From: Vitellaria paradoxa
Lineage: Eukaryota; Streptophyta; Magnoliopsida; Ericales; Sapotaceae
Assembly: GCA_019916065.1 (NCBI GenBank)
Contig: CM034242.1
Span: 13,950,823 to 14,014,822, forward strand
Direction of reading: 5' to 3'
Length of the DNA: 64,000 nucleotides
Position 1 is the first letter of the stretch; each line of letters begins with the position of its first letter. Below are positions 20,813 through 33,317 of the stretch, piece after piece. Below the pieces are notes generated by a model. The model made no database searches. It was given only the letters and a program-made list of their open reading frames with translations, and had not been told where the DNA came from. The translations under genes were made by a program, and so were the position numbers.

Positions 20813-23430
20813 TCGAATAGTCATGGGAAAAAGGGACTCTGGGAGGAAAACATCAGTGTGGGGCCGAAATAAATAAAAATTTAGCAGGGTTGAGTTGAAT
20901 CGAAATTTGAGGGAAAGAGTTAATCTTTCTCCACCAGATTGACCTTCTTCCCCTGGAGATGGTTTAGTGACCGTTTAGGGAGCCAGGGTGGTTTCTTGTT
21001 CAATCACATACTCAACAATATTCTTGAAATCTTTTACGTGATGAATTGAATTTAAAGTAGTCACCTTACAGACTCGGAGTTTTGTTTAGAATTGGTTCTA
21101 TCATATTCTCGTAAAAGGTCTTATGCCTCCTGTCACTCTATTATATGAGTTGATTAATTCTTCGTATCTATTTGAAGGGAATCATTTGAGCAAGTGGCAA
21201 AAATCCAAACGCTGGATGAGTGATGTGCATTTTAGTCACTCATCTTTTCAGTATGTTTGCAATGAAGAACATGGAGAAGAGGGATTAGCCTTACCCTTAC
21301 GTCTCTCTACCCACATGCTGGCATCATTCCGCACCTTTGAACGCGGCTCGACTATTCAAGGCCACAGACGTGGACCTAAATCTATGTATGTAAATCAATT
21401 CATATAAGGGAAAGAAGTTAGATGCAAATTATCTTATAAAAACTCTACTATTTTGTTTTCTCAATCCTTTCTTTTTTCTAGGGACTAACTTGATCGTTAA
21501 AGGGGTTTTCGGTCACATAGCACTCGACTGACAATTATTTTATTTTATTTTTTTAAAAGGTGTCCAAACAAGAGACAGAGGCTACCATACCATCTCATTC
21601 AAGTAAGAACTAGCAATCAACTACATTCCCCTTTGAATATTGATCGGATCACTTATCTGAAGTAGCTCCAAATTTTGCGACACTCTAGTGTTATTTTCAC
21701 TAGGTCAACAAAAATAATTAATAGTCTTTTATTTTATTTTGATCTCTGACAAATTTTCTCATTATTTTTCTTTTTTATTATATATTCAAGTTCAATTGAT
21801 AACATTTTATAAACCTTTCTACTTACATTTTGGTGTGTGTGGTGTCTTTTAGGCATCCACACAACCACTAACTCTTAACAATCTTTTAAGAATATAGTAG
21901 AAAATGCAGGTTTTTCATTTTACCAACTCTTTATATTACCGTCTTTAAATAAAAACTATGAAACACTAAATAATTATTTCTTTAATTATGTTTCAAAAAA
22001 AAGGTAAAAAAAAAATAAAAACAATAATGGACATGGGAGGAAAGAGAGGTAAAGAGGGGGGGGGGATAGAAAAGTAAAAGAAGAAATAGACTGGAGAAGT
22101 GGATAGTACTACCACAAATATGAAGTAGTGACAATGTAGATATACTGCAGTATTATTCTATTTAAGAGTATCTTATGTGGCAAAACAATGGACGGCCCAA
22201 ACCAGACCCATAATAATTTTGTTGCTATATAGTTGGGCTGGGGCACGTTTAAGTTTAATTCTCAAGCATAACCATGCAAACTCATTTATTTTTTTAAAAC
22301 AAATTTAAACCATCTTTTTAAATAAAAATTAATTTAAAATTATAATAGTCAGTAGTTTAGTATAAAATTAGGGCTGGACGTGGATTGGGCTCTGGTTTTA
22401 GCTTGTTAATATTTTGTTACCCATCAGGCAGGGCTATGTCAGTTCCAAAAGTAATAGGGCCTAATTTTTGAATCTCAAGCCTGTCCACTTAAGCTCATTT
22501 CTTTTTTTAATAAAATAATTTTAAAAATTATAAAAATAAATAATTTTATACTAAAATGAATATTTTTATAGGAAAATATAAAATAGATAGTATTAAAAAC
22601 GTGAAGTATTAAAAGTATTCTTTTTGATTAGTTTGGACTGGGTCGAGACAATTTTCAAAACCCAAGCCCACAAGATCAAATTTTTTTTGTAAAGTTGAAA
22701 GAATAGGGCAAGTAGGGCTTCAGATTGTGGCCCATCAGGCCTGTACCAACCCTAACTAAAATAATATTTTACAAATTTTGATTTAAAAACTTGATTTTTT
22801 AAAAGAAAATATAAATAAAATAATATATGAATATATATATATATAATATATATTGTTTCTAAATGTTCAAATCGTGTTAGATCGGCTTGACCAATTCCAA
22901 AATTGTTGACCTATAGATTATTAGACAAGCTCAAATATTATTCAAATTCAAAAAATATTAAACAGAGACTTCAAACGTCTATTTTATTGATAAATTTTAT
23001 TCATTTGTTCATTCATTTCATTTTTTTTTTAACTTAGAACTTGGGGTAGGCAGACCTTATTGAACCTACCCCATCTTGCCTAATTGAAGGTGAGCGGCCA
23101 ATCTCAAAATATCGCCAGTTCAATTAAAGATATGATCTTAGTGCGATTCAATTTATGATCTCCGAGGTTTATGATTATATATGAAGAACTTCTTGATCAC
23201 TGGGTTACGCTGGGCCTTCATTATTTATTTTATTTTATTTTTTTCACTATTTCTTCTCTTAAATGGAAAAAAAGTAAGGACAGAGTTTACGCATTGGATG
23301 TGGGATGGCTTGGGTCGTCGCCACGCTATTGATGTGGATGCTAGGGTCTTCGCACGCTATTTGAATTGGTATAGTTCATGACCGAATCAAGGTGGCTGTT
23401 TTGATGTATACTTCGTGACATAATTAGATT
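20813..23430. other. Intergenic, no gene recognised
   Basis: A GC-richer 285-bp frame at 21123-21407 resembles no known family. Two similar patches near 22190-22260 and 22370-22745 contain gggctgg/ggcccatcaggcctg phrases typical of old repeats. A G10 run lies at 22058. (AT)n lies near 22830. Confidence 0.35.
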
Positions 23431-23593
23431 GAGGCCCGTTTGGTAGTTGGTAGATAAGAAGTTAAGGAAAAATATAATAAAAGTACAAAGATGCGACCTA
23501 AAGGTGATAGGTGAAATTTTTTATTAGAGTAAAGTACAAAAATTAGTTAAAATTAGTAATTTTTTATGAGATTTGGTGTAGCCAAACAGGCTC
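23431..23593. mobile_element. Tourist-like MITE
   Basis: Ends GAGGCCCGTTTGG and CCAAACAGGCTC are inverted repeats of each other with two mismatches. Right flank is TAA; the left duplication has decayed. Confidence 0.6.
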
Positions 23594-23950
23594 TAATAAT
23601 ACGGCCCGTTTGACCTACCAAAATTTATCAAAATTTATCAATTTCTAACTAATTTTTATATTTTTTTCAATTAAATTTTAATATTTATCACTTTTATGCC
23701 AAATCTTTTCCTTTTTATTTATTTTTTAGCATCCACTGCAGATTACATTTTTCAAAGTCTACACTAGCAAAGAATTTTAAGTCCTAGCCGTCCAAAAAGG
23801 GGGACGACTGGAGGTCAATTTGTGCAGGAAATTGCTCAAAGCACCATGATCGATCAGGTGAGCATCTCTATTAGCTGGATTCAAATTACAGCATAGCTTC
23901 TACCAACCCCCATACGGAAAAATAGCAATGTGCTGTGACTGGTGAGATAA

Positions 23951-24120
23951 TGGGTGTGTTTAGAGTTGTATAAAAGTGTATAAAATAAAATAAAATTATA
24001 AAAGTAAATATCTCGTAATTTGTGCAGTGAGCGAAGAATTTAAATTTTGCTGTCTCGTAATTCGTATTTATAGATATTTGTAAGAATTTTTATTTTATTT
24101 TAGAGAGTTCCCAACGAAGC
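23951..24120 (-). mobile_element. Tourist-like MITE, family A copy (inverted)
   Basis: The hallmark core (atctcgtaatttgtgcagtga) is read in reverse. It is flanked by TAA at 23948-23950 and 24121-24123. Ends are TGGGTGTGTTTAGAG and CCCAACGAAGC. Confidence 0.7.
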
Positions 24121-24267
24121 TAATGACTGGCGCCTTGTGGAACCTAGGGATTTTACAGCTGTCGGTTAAGTGATAACGTTGTTCCGGAATCGTTAAATAA
24201 ATTCAAATATTCAAACACATTGGTACTTTGCTTTGATTAAAATATATAACTGTGTTTGAATCATTAA

Positions 24268-24758
24268 TGGTATATTTGAAATGATAAAAGTGAAATAAAT
24301 GAAATAAAATGTAATTTAGAAATTTTTTGCGTTTGGTGCATACATCTCAATTACGGTTTTTAGAGATGAACAGTCAGATTCTGTTATGATGGATTGGATT
24401 TCCGTTTGGATGAATTCAAAATTTTATATCAGCCATGACTTTTTTCCATTGCAATCGTCAAAAGGGTTTCTACAATTCGTTTGTACGGCAGTTATTATGT
24501 GAATATTGGGAACGGTTTCTATGACTCCAAAAAAAAAAAAATAATCAAAGTGGGTGTCATTTGGTAGTTTGGAAACTTATGTTAGAATGCCGAAAAAATT
24601 TTTACTATTTGATTAACCGAATTCTTGTTATCGATTTTTTTTGAAAGGTATTGAAACTATTTTTAAACTATGAGAAGGTAAGAATGTATAAAAATGTAAT
24701 AGAGATTTTTAGAAATTTTTAAAAATTTTCACTAATTTTTAGTGCACTAAATGCACTC
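24268..24758 (+). mobile_element. Short Harbinger-like element, family B
   Basis: Flanked by TAA (24265-24267 and 24759-24761). It shares with 56651-58084 (reverse orientation) the blocks gcgtttggtgcatacat, gattggatttccgtttgga, gggtgtcatttggtagtttgg and atttgattaaccgaattc. It is 491 bp against 1434 bp, so it is an internal-deletion derivative or relative of that longer copy. No coding frame. Confidence 0.75.
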
Positions 24759-25559
24759 TAAATTTTAATATAATGATCCCAAACGTAATGTCTAGTTATA
24801 TCAACATCTCCCATTTGAGAACTAGTACCTTTTATACGATATAAGTCGTGTTTGGAGTTCTAAAAGTCATCAAAATTCTTTACAAAATTTTTCTATCTCG
24901 AATTAAGTTATTCTCTATAAATCTCTATAAATTTTTACAAATTTTTATAATCTCTATAAATTTTAATAAAATTTTCATAAATTTTTAAAAAATTCTGCAC
25001 AAATCTCTAAAATTTTTATCAGAATTCATTAAAACAAATTTTTATCATTTATCTCAATCTTTCATAATTTGTTGACTGAACTTTAACACTTAAAAAAAAA
25101 AAAAAAAACCCAAAACCGCCCATAATTTCATTTTACTGACTGACAAACTTAATTAATTCAAACAGCTCAATTGGTTTTGGGTGTTCGATTCCTCTTTCCA
25201 CTAGGCAATGTCGCATTTTTTCTCCCTAAAATTCATTTAGGCACCACAGTGCATATATATATATATATATATAAAATACTGGTGAATAGGGATGGATTCA
25301 AAATTTTTAATTAGTGAGATAAACGTTATCAATAATTAATAATAGACAAAATATTCTAAATGATACTTACCTTAGTTTAAAGGTATGTATGATAATATAA
25401 TAAATTTTGTGACGATAAATTAATCTGAACGGTAGACAACCAACATTGCGAGCGAACAGTAAAATTAAACAAAGTATAAGAGAAGTTTTTATTGAGTTGA
25501 AAAATAATTAAGAATCCAAATAAGATATTTAAGAAATCGGTTCTTACAATTGGAAGATA

Positions 25560-25898
25560 AAATCCAAAAAACTCTATATATCTATAAAAACTCATCTACC
25601 TCTAATTTTTTGCCATTACTAATTTTAAAATTTCCAATATTTTGTTAAAAAAACTAAAAAATTTGAAAGTAGGTTAATCGAATGTGTAAATTTTTTATAC
25701 AATCATATTCTTCTTGTCGAAAACTTTCAAATGAGTACCATTGTCACTATTTTTTGTGAATTTTTTTTGAATCGTGGGAATGAATTTGAAAAATTGTTCT
25801 CACGGTTTGTGACTTTTCAGAAAAAAATGACGCCAAAATTAATCTCAAACCACATTTTATCTCAGTTTATCTTATTTTTTCTTCCTCCAAACGAGGCC
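25560..25898 (-). mobile_element. Tourist-like MITE, family C, left arm of an inverted pair
   Basis: Reverse-oriented copy of the element at 25951-26320. Shared blocks are aattttggcgtc/gacgccaaaatt, ggttaacctactt/aagtaggttaa and acctctaattttt. The right end is CCAAACGAGGCC followed by TTA. The far end lacks the expected GG...GTTTGG terminus, so it is truncated near 25560. Confidence 0.8.
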
Positions 25899-25950
25899 TT
25901 AGACCCATGGAGGTCCATCGTCGTGAATAAGCATCGTCGTGAAGATGCAT

Positions 25951-26320
25951 TGTTGTTTGGAGTAAGAAAAAATAAGATAAATTGCGGATAAAATGTGGTT
26001 TGAGATTAATTTTGGCGTCTGTTTTTTTTTTTCTGAAAAGTCGCCAAACTGTGGGAACGATTTTTCAAATCTATTCCCATAGATTCAAAAAAATTTACAA
26101 AATAATAGCAACAATGGTATTCGTTGAAAGCTCTCGACACGAAGATTTTATATGATTATATAAAAAATTTACATATTTGGTTAACCTACTTCCAGATTTT
26201 TTATTTTTTTAGCGAAATATTAGAATTTTTGAAAGTAGTGATGGTGAAAAAATTAGAGGTAAATGGGTTGTGTAGAGATTTATAGAGATTTTTCGCGTTT
26301 TTCTTAATGGCCAAACGAGG
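25951..26320 (+). mobile_element. Tourist-like MITE, family C, right arm of an inverted pair
   Basis: 370 bp from GTTTGGAGTAAGAAAAAATAA to GGCCAAACGAGG, followed by TAA. It is nearly collinear with the copy at 59189-59558. Only 52 bp separate it from the opposite copy ending at 25898. No coding frame. Confidence 0.82.
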
Positions 26321-28882
26321 TAATGGTTTTAGATTATAACACACAAAAATTAATTAATCGATATTAACCCGATATATTAAGAGGTTAAATACTGATATTA
26401 AATTAATACTGAAATTTTTACCCTGTTTAATAATACTATCGCCACTGATATTTTACATAGTTTTTTAAAATGAATTTGAGATTTTCGGTATATCTGATAA
26501 TCAATTAATTAATTACTAATTCCTCCGCTCTTAAATAAAAAGTTGAGATTTATTTTTTAATAAAAAAATGGTTTTAAACTATAGGCTCTATTTGGTGGCA
26601 TCAAAAACCATCAAAATTGATCAATGTTTAACATATTTTTATATTTTTCCAATCAAATTTATCCACATATCACATTTTTCTATTTTTATTATACTTTTTG
26701 GTTAATTTTTTATCAACCAAACAACCCCTTAATTGATACTAAAATCAAAATCGAAAATCTTCCTTTATAAATAACTGGTATCGATACTTTATATAATTAG
26801 TCAAAACTAAACCAATCAATTCGATTATTTCGATTAACCTATTACTCACTAAAATGTACGCTCCTTCGTAGATTGCATGCAGAGTCTTAAAATACATGAG
26901 AATAAGGTTATAAACAGCACCCGTGGAGCAATTAATCATCAACGCTAGAAGCAATGCACATATAGTTTGGTAAGCAAAAGATTAATCGTTTTTTTTATTA
27001 TTTTTACTTTATATATATATATATATATCTATACTTCTTTATCAAGATTTTTCTTTATGGGGCTAACACAGAGACATGTTAGTTACTTTGTTTTAAAAAA
27101 ATTACAAAAACTGCTTAAAAATAAGAAAATAACATAGATATTAAAAAAAGCTTGACTTTTTTTCTTCCTATACTTCATTTGAGCTTAACGAAACACCAAA
27201 AATCTCAATAAATTTTCATTAAAATTTCAATTTTTTACATATTACATGAATTATGGGACTGCAATATTTACCAATTATTACTTTTTACAGTTCCAAATGT
27301 ACTTTAATTTTTTAACTTGGTTTTCATCCATAATATATATATATATATATATATGAATTTCTTATTTTTAAGCATTTTCTTTTAACATTCTTGTTAATTA
27401 ATGTGAATACCATCCTAAAACTTATGTAAAGAAAACAAAATTTGAAAAGTCATTAATGACATTTTTTAAAATAAGAGAGACAAGTATAATAATTTTTAAA
27501 TGTTAAAAGCTTATAAGTGTACATTACTTAAATATTAAAAAAAATAATTATGTTAATTTACCTTTAATTATATACTTGCCATATAAATAACGTACTTATA
27601 TAAGTATTTTGACCTCATTGCCCCTAACAAGGATTTAGGGTTCACCTCTGACTTTTTCCTCCAAACCTAGAACAAAGTGCGTTCGGTGGCGTGAGAATCA
27701 AAACCAAAATTGTTTAAACATATATCACATGCCAATTGTCACTAGCCTTATCTCTTGGGATTGTTACAACCTTTTAGGATTACGGCCGTTAACGGTGCGT
27801 ACAATTATGATCGATTTAATATAATTTATTACAATTGCTAATGATAAATGTTTGACAATTATAAAAAAAAAAATACCTTTTAACCTACTTACGACATCAA
27901 TTGAGAAAGGAAATTCAAACTTACAGAGTATAAGAAATTAGAGATAATGGTCGGAGAAAATTCACGATCAAAAAATCTTTTGACGGTAAAATTAGAAAAA
28001 TTTTGAGAGAAATGCAAAGGCAAAAGCAGTGCTGAAAGTTATATAATAGTGAGTACTGTACCTTAATTTTGAGGTTAAATCTTATATTTTTATAGTAAGG
28101 TTATAAATAAATTAATATATAAATAATTTGAATATAATGATTTCGTTTCTTATTATAACTAAGCACATGACAGTTTACTTTTTCTTAAGTGCCTTTCATT
28201 CTACATTTAATTCTTCTCACTAAGTATTAAATGTGCATGGGAGGAACGAGTATCAAAATAGACAAAATAAAATCTTGAGAAATATCCAAATGTCACATCT
28301 TTCTACCATGAACTAACTGAGCTAAACATGTAGTAATAAATTTAGTTTATTTATTACTATTTTGAATTTATGGTATATAATTTCCTGCACAATTCTTATT
28401 TTAGTGGACGCCCATTACATCTATTTCACAAAATGATTTTTGCATTTTAAATTTCATAATATTTCAAGAGAGAGATCATATGCAAATTAAAAGCTATCAA
28501 GTTAAATTCTACTCAATTATAGTTTCTAAGAAGTTGAACTTTTTTAAATTAAAATTCCATAATTTACATTTTTCTTTTATGATGCTTGTAAAAATTAATG
28601 GAAAGAGAGAGATCCAAACACATATAGTAACATTAAGATATAAAGTTTTGAAAAAAAAAATTAAAGTTATGAATTATCATAATTTTTTTGATTTGAACTT
28701 TTTATCCAAAATTTTAATTATATAAGAAATTTAATATTAATTTTGTTCATAGTATTGTAGGCTTAGGTTATTACTAGCACTATATATATGTGAGTTTTAA
28801 AACAATGAAATATAAAATTTACAAAACAGAAACATTATTAGTCATTATTGAAGTTCAATGACAATAGAATAAAAAATACTTA
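26321..28882. other. Intergenic AT-rich DNA with one more MITE
   Basis: A MITE-like unit lies at 26584-26728 (ends GGCTCTATTTGGTGG and CCAAACAACCCC, right flank TTA). The rest is AT-rich with (AT)n tracts near 27010 and 27330. No gene is recognised. Confidence 0.45.
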
Positions 28883-29219
28883 GAGTCCGTTTGGTAACTC
28901 AAAAATTAATAAAAAAATACCAAAAGTTACTTTTGGTGTATTTGGTTAAAATTACAAATTTTTTTTACTTTTTTGATTGTTACAATAAAAAGTACACTCC
29001 ATAATTACAACTTTTTTTGATTTGTTATAGTAAAAAACATATCAAATACTCAAAAGTTACCACTTTTTACTTTGCTACAGTAAAAAAATTTACCAAACAC
29101 TCAAAAGTTACTAAAAAATACTAAAATTCCACTTGGTTCAACCAAACACACAAAAAAGTGCCAAAAAAAAAAAACTCAAAAAACTACCAAACTGAATTTT
29201 TCTGAGCGTCCAACACCCC
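28883..29219. mobile_element. Tourist-like MITE
   Basis: Left end GAGTCCGTTTGGTAACTC, right end gagcgtccaacacccc, with TTA on both sides (28880-28882, 29220-29222). The body is full of aaaagtta(c)/gtaacttt inverted motifs that would fold into a long hairpin. Confidence 0.65.
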
Positions 29220-30506
29220 TTAAGGGGCATGGATAGAGTATGGGATATCCCTTTTCCATATCTGCATGAGTATAGGAACCGTATGAGGAGGAATATATAA
29301 ATGGGTACAAATTAGGGCTGTGATAGACGCATACTAAGGCAACTTGACCCTCTTTTAATTTTGAAAGTAAAATTACAAAAAATTTTAACTCTGTTATAAA
29401 ATTAACATTAATTTAAAATTTCAACATAAAGGACTTTACACAAATCAAACAAAAAAATTTTGTGTGAAACAAATTGCATTCTCTCACTACACTATTGAAT
29501 ATTTTAGTAAGTAATATTAGTAAATATAATATATAGTATAACAAATTTTATAAATAATAAAATATAAAAATAATTAAATATATATTTTATGATTAACCTT
29601 TGGATGTTGTTAGGAGGTCTCAATTAAACTAATAAACTGTGAAAACTATATTCATTATTTTAACACCCAATTCAATTATAATAATATTTTTTTTCTCTTT
29701 GACAGATAATATCACTTCTCTCTTCTTCTTAATCTCTACGTAACTCGTCACTCTTTTCTCAAATGTTTTATACTTCTCTCTTACTATCAATTTCGGCGTA
29801 ACTCGTGGTTCTTTTCTCAAATGTTTTATGCTCCGATGAAAAATTTCAAGCTCGCCCTAAAGCAAAAATAAGGATAAGGTGGATCCTCTTTTTATTTGGA
29901 ACGGTAGGTAAGCAAATCCTGCCAACTTCCTATACATTGTCATCCCCAAAGATGGCTGATTCGTAGAACGTCCAAGAGTTGGTGCATAATAAAATGGTTC
30001 CTTAGAAAACTAAATAACCAATATTTCTAGAAAAGACTTCTTTGGCGTTGGCATTCCGAAGAAAATCAAAGAAAGAAAAAAAAAAAAAACCAAGGCAATC
30101 AAGGAAGTCAAAAGGTTCATACAATTAATCCAGAAGTTAGCTTCTTCTCTCAAAGATATTTAATTCTTTCCTCTGAGATTATTAGTCGGGAAATATACAT
30201 GAAAGTGTTTGGTTGATAAAAATTTAACCAGAAATACAGTAAAAGTATAAAATTTTGACGTAAAAATAATACGTGATAAAATTTTATTAAAAAATATAAA
30301 ATTTTAATAAAAAATAATGAAATTTTGATTATTTTGACCAATTAAACAAAATGCAAATCTTGTATATGTTTCTATTTTCTCCACAGTTCAATCGCCCAAC
30401 TGCCACAAAAAGATTTGATTGAGATTGACTCTCTTTTCAGTACCGTTGCTGTCGGCGGAAAATTCCTTGCGTGCACTGTATTAGTTAGATATATATACAG
30501 GGAGGC

Positions 30507-30537
<31 letters not shown>

Positions 30538-32466
30538 TGAAAGTAACGAGGAAAGCGGAAAGGTAAGGGCAAAGAAATATGGTTATACTAACATATAAAT
30601 AGAAAGAAAAGTGCTGTTATATAAAATAAAAAAATAATAATAATGTAACTACAGAATAGAATTGCAATTGAAATATATTTCTATCAATTTATTATTTTCA
30701 AATGACACACTCAGCAAAAATTATATATATATATATATATATTTTTTGGTAAGTGCAAGGATTTTATATTATTCTGATTATTTTTTTGACAAATATTTTT
30801 TTTAATTATGCAGGGATAGCATTACTCAAATTAAAAAAAAAAAGAAAAAAAAGAAGTTTATGCCTCCCTCAATTTGAGACAATGTTAAAACTTTTCTTAT
30901 CCTCTCGTGAGACAATTGTCTCTCTCTCCAATTCAATTCATTAATGCTATATTTGGATCATGAATTTATGAAAGAAAAAGAAAAATGAAGAAAAAACAAA
31001 ATTAATAATTTGTATAATTTTTAAACATTTAACTAAATAAAAGTTAAATCTTGTTGATAAATATTTATTCATTTTAATATTACTTTTCTTTCTCAATAAA
31101 AAAATAAAATAAATTTAATTTTTTATTTCATTTTGTATTTTTACTATTTTTCTTTACTTTTCTTTCTCTGCACAAATTCATGTTTCAAACATAACCTATA
31201 GAAGAAATGATAATCTGCTTCTTTTTTATTATATTTTCTTTGTTTCATTTGAATCATATATAATTATAAACAAATATAGATGAAAAAAAGTTGATGTTTA
31301 AATATATTTATATTTGTCATAACACAAATATACTTAAATTAATTAAAACAATTTAAAAAATTATTTTACTTCACTTTCCTTGTTTTACTTCTAAATTTTG
31401 TTTTTTTTTTTTTTTTTTTATCCTCCCCTTGCACTCCAAAGATGAGTTATGCACTTATGTTGGAGGGACAATGTTTTTATTTCTTTTATATATATATATA
31501 TATATATATCAAAATTATTTATGTCTAAATATACAAAAATATAATTTGATCTGTGAATAAGTTAAATATAAATTTATAAAACAAACCCATGTGAAAATTA
31601 TAAAACTAATCTGTAAAAATAAAATTACTAATCCAAATATACCAAGATATTTATACAATGTTTAATAAATATGTAGAATTTTATTATTTATTACAAATAT
31701 TATCATATTTTTTAAAATATTATTTTAAATGTTGTGATTTTATTACAAATACTATTACTTTTAAAAACTATTAATTTAAAAACTTTTATAAAAAATATTT
31801 AAAAAATATAAGAAAAGTACATGAAAGGATGTGTTTCCATGTAAAATAACAAAAAAAAAAAAGGACCACAGTAGAGAGAAAAAAATACCCTAACTATTAA
31901 ACAAATTCAATACTTGAAAATATTTTAAATTTAAATTCTTAAACTTTTTTTATTATATATATATAATATATATTTATATGCACACAAATATATATACAGG
32001 AGAAAGAGGGACAAGGAGATCCGGCCCCGACGCAGAACCACAAGTTTTCAAAACAAGACCAAACCCTATCAGAGGTAAAATAAAATAAAAAAGAGCAAGA
32101 ATATATGGGGATTATTATACGTTTTTACTAACCAACCACAGCTCTAAAAAAGATTACAAAAAATCCAACTTGGTAATTCAAATGCAGGAGGAGTTGGTTG
32201 GAATTGACTTGCGAGGGTTTTGTTGTCGGCCCAATGGAACTGTCCTGTGGGACTTCTGTGTACGTAAAAGATGTTCTAGAAACTCACCTACTCCCAACCC
32301 CCCCCCCCCTCTCTCTCTCTCTCTCTGTTCAAACATGGATGACCTTATAAGGGCTTTTGCAAGAGCTTCGCCTAGTTTAGTTTTCTTACGACTCTTTATG
32401 GCCAATTGCATCTTTAGATGACACAAAATCTTGGTCAAGGACTTACATTTTTAATTGTAATAACTA
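29220..32466. other. Intergenic AT-rich DNA
   Basis: No gene is recognised. A direct repeat (gtaactcgt...cttttctcaaatgttttat) lies at 29740 and 29797. (AT)n tracts lie at 30508, 30721 and 31482. The block 31518-31960 belongs to a dispersed AT-rich repeat found again at 36120-36740 and 36890-37165. C10 followed by (CT)n lies at 32299-32326. Confidence 0.4.
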
Positions 32467-32610
32467 GAGCCCTTTGAAGTGACAAAAAAATTTAAAAAAT
32501 GATAAAAATATTGAAAAAATTTAAAATTATTTATTTTTTATCCCACTACATGAATTACGAACTCACAATTTATTTCACTTTATCTCATTTTTATCACTCT
32601 AAACGTAATT
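32467..32610 (+). mobile_element. Tourist-like MITE, family A copy
   Basis: Begins ctagagccctttgaagtgac and contains the hallmark actacatgaattacgaact, ending atcactctaaacg. End coordinates approximate. Confidence 0.6.
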
Positions 32611-32774
32611 TAAATTATTAAATTTCTAATTTATTGAAAGGTAGACTTTTGCAAACCTAATTTGAGAATTTTTCATTAACCAGTAATCTAACCAATTTTG
32701 AGGAATAAATCATATATTTTCTTTCATATTCTAGCCAAAATAGTATTTTTATACTTTATAAAAAAAAAAACATA

Positions 32775-33085
32775 TGAGAGAATAGGGGCAAAGTAAGGAA
32801 TAGTACCGATTGAAGATAAAATGAGAGAAAACCAATTAAGATAGTTTGGTCATGTTAGAAGACGTCCAGCAAGGCACCTGTTATAAAGTGTGAAAGTATA
32901 AAATAGTTAGGAGTAGGAGAGGTAGAGGAAGACCCAAGAGAAGTTGGGAAGAGACTATCAAATATGACCTTGCTTACCTAGATCTATCGGAGGACATGGC
33001 CCTAAACAGATCTAATTGGCGTTGACAAATCCATATAACCGATCCCACCTAGTGAGAAAAGGCTTGATTTGGTTTGGTTTAGTTT
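32775..33085 (+). mobile_element. 3' end of an RTE-type LINE
   Basis: Although broken by stops and shifts, the plus strand still reads FGHVRRRPA (32850), then RGRGRPKRSWEETIKYDL, LSEDMALNRSNW and IHITDPT. These are the conserved C-terminal tail found in plant RTE-like LINE ORFs. It is followed by a short ttggtttggttt tail typical of RTE elements. The 5' part, with endonuclease and reverse transcriptase, is missing, as in most truncated LINE insertions. Confidence 0.8.
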
Positions 33086-33111
33086 TATTAAAAAAAAAAC
33101 ATATATATTTA

Positions 33112-33317
33112 GTGTTCGTTTGGTGGTCTAAAAAACTACCAACTTTTAGTAATTTGGAGATTTTTTTTGAATTTGATAAAACTTTAAAATTAGATAAAGT
33201 TAGAGAAAATTAGAAAAAATTGATATTTTTTTGTGTGGTAATATATATATATATATATATTTGCATTTGGCTAAAGTTGAAGAAAATTGAAATTTTTTAG
33301 AGACAACCAAACGGACC
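33112..33317. mobile_element. Tourist-like MITE
   Basis: Ends GTTCGTTTGGTGGTCTAAAA and TTTTAGAGACAACCAAACGGACC, with TTA at 33109-33111 and 33318-33320. 206 bp with an internal (AT)n at 33241-33260. Confidence 0.78.

Noticed and set aside
21123..21407. 94-codon plus-strand frame
   Set aside because: No recognisable domain, no supporting splice or promoter signal; probably chance or an old transposon scrap.
28480..28725. 81-codon Lys/Phe/Asn-rich frame
   Set aside because: Product of extreme AT content.
32170..32438. Opposed frames of 83 and 86 codons over a C-run and (CT)n
   Set aside because: Open because of low complexity. No homology recognised.
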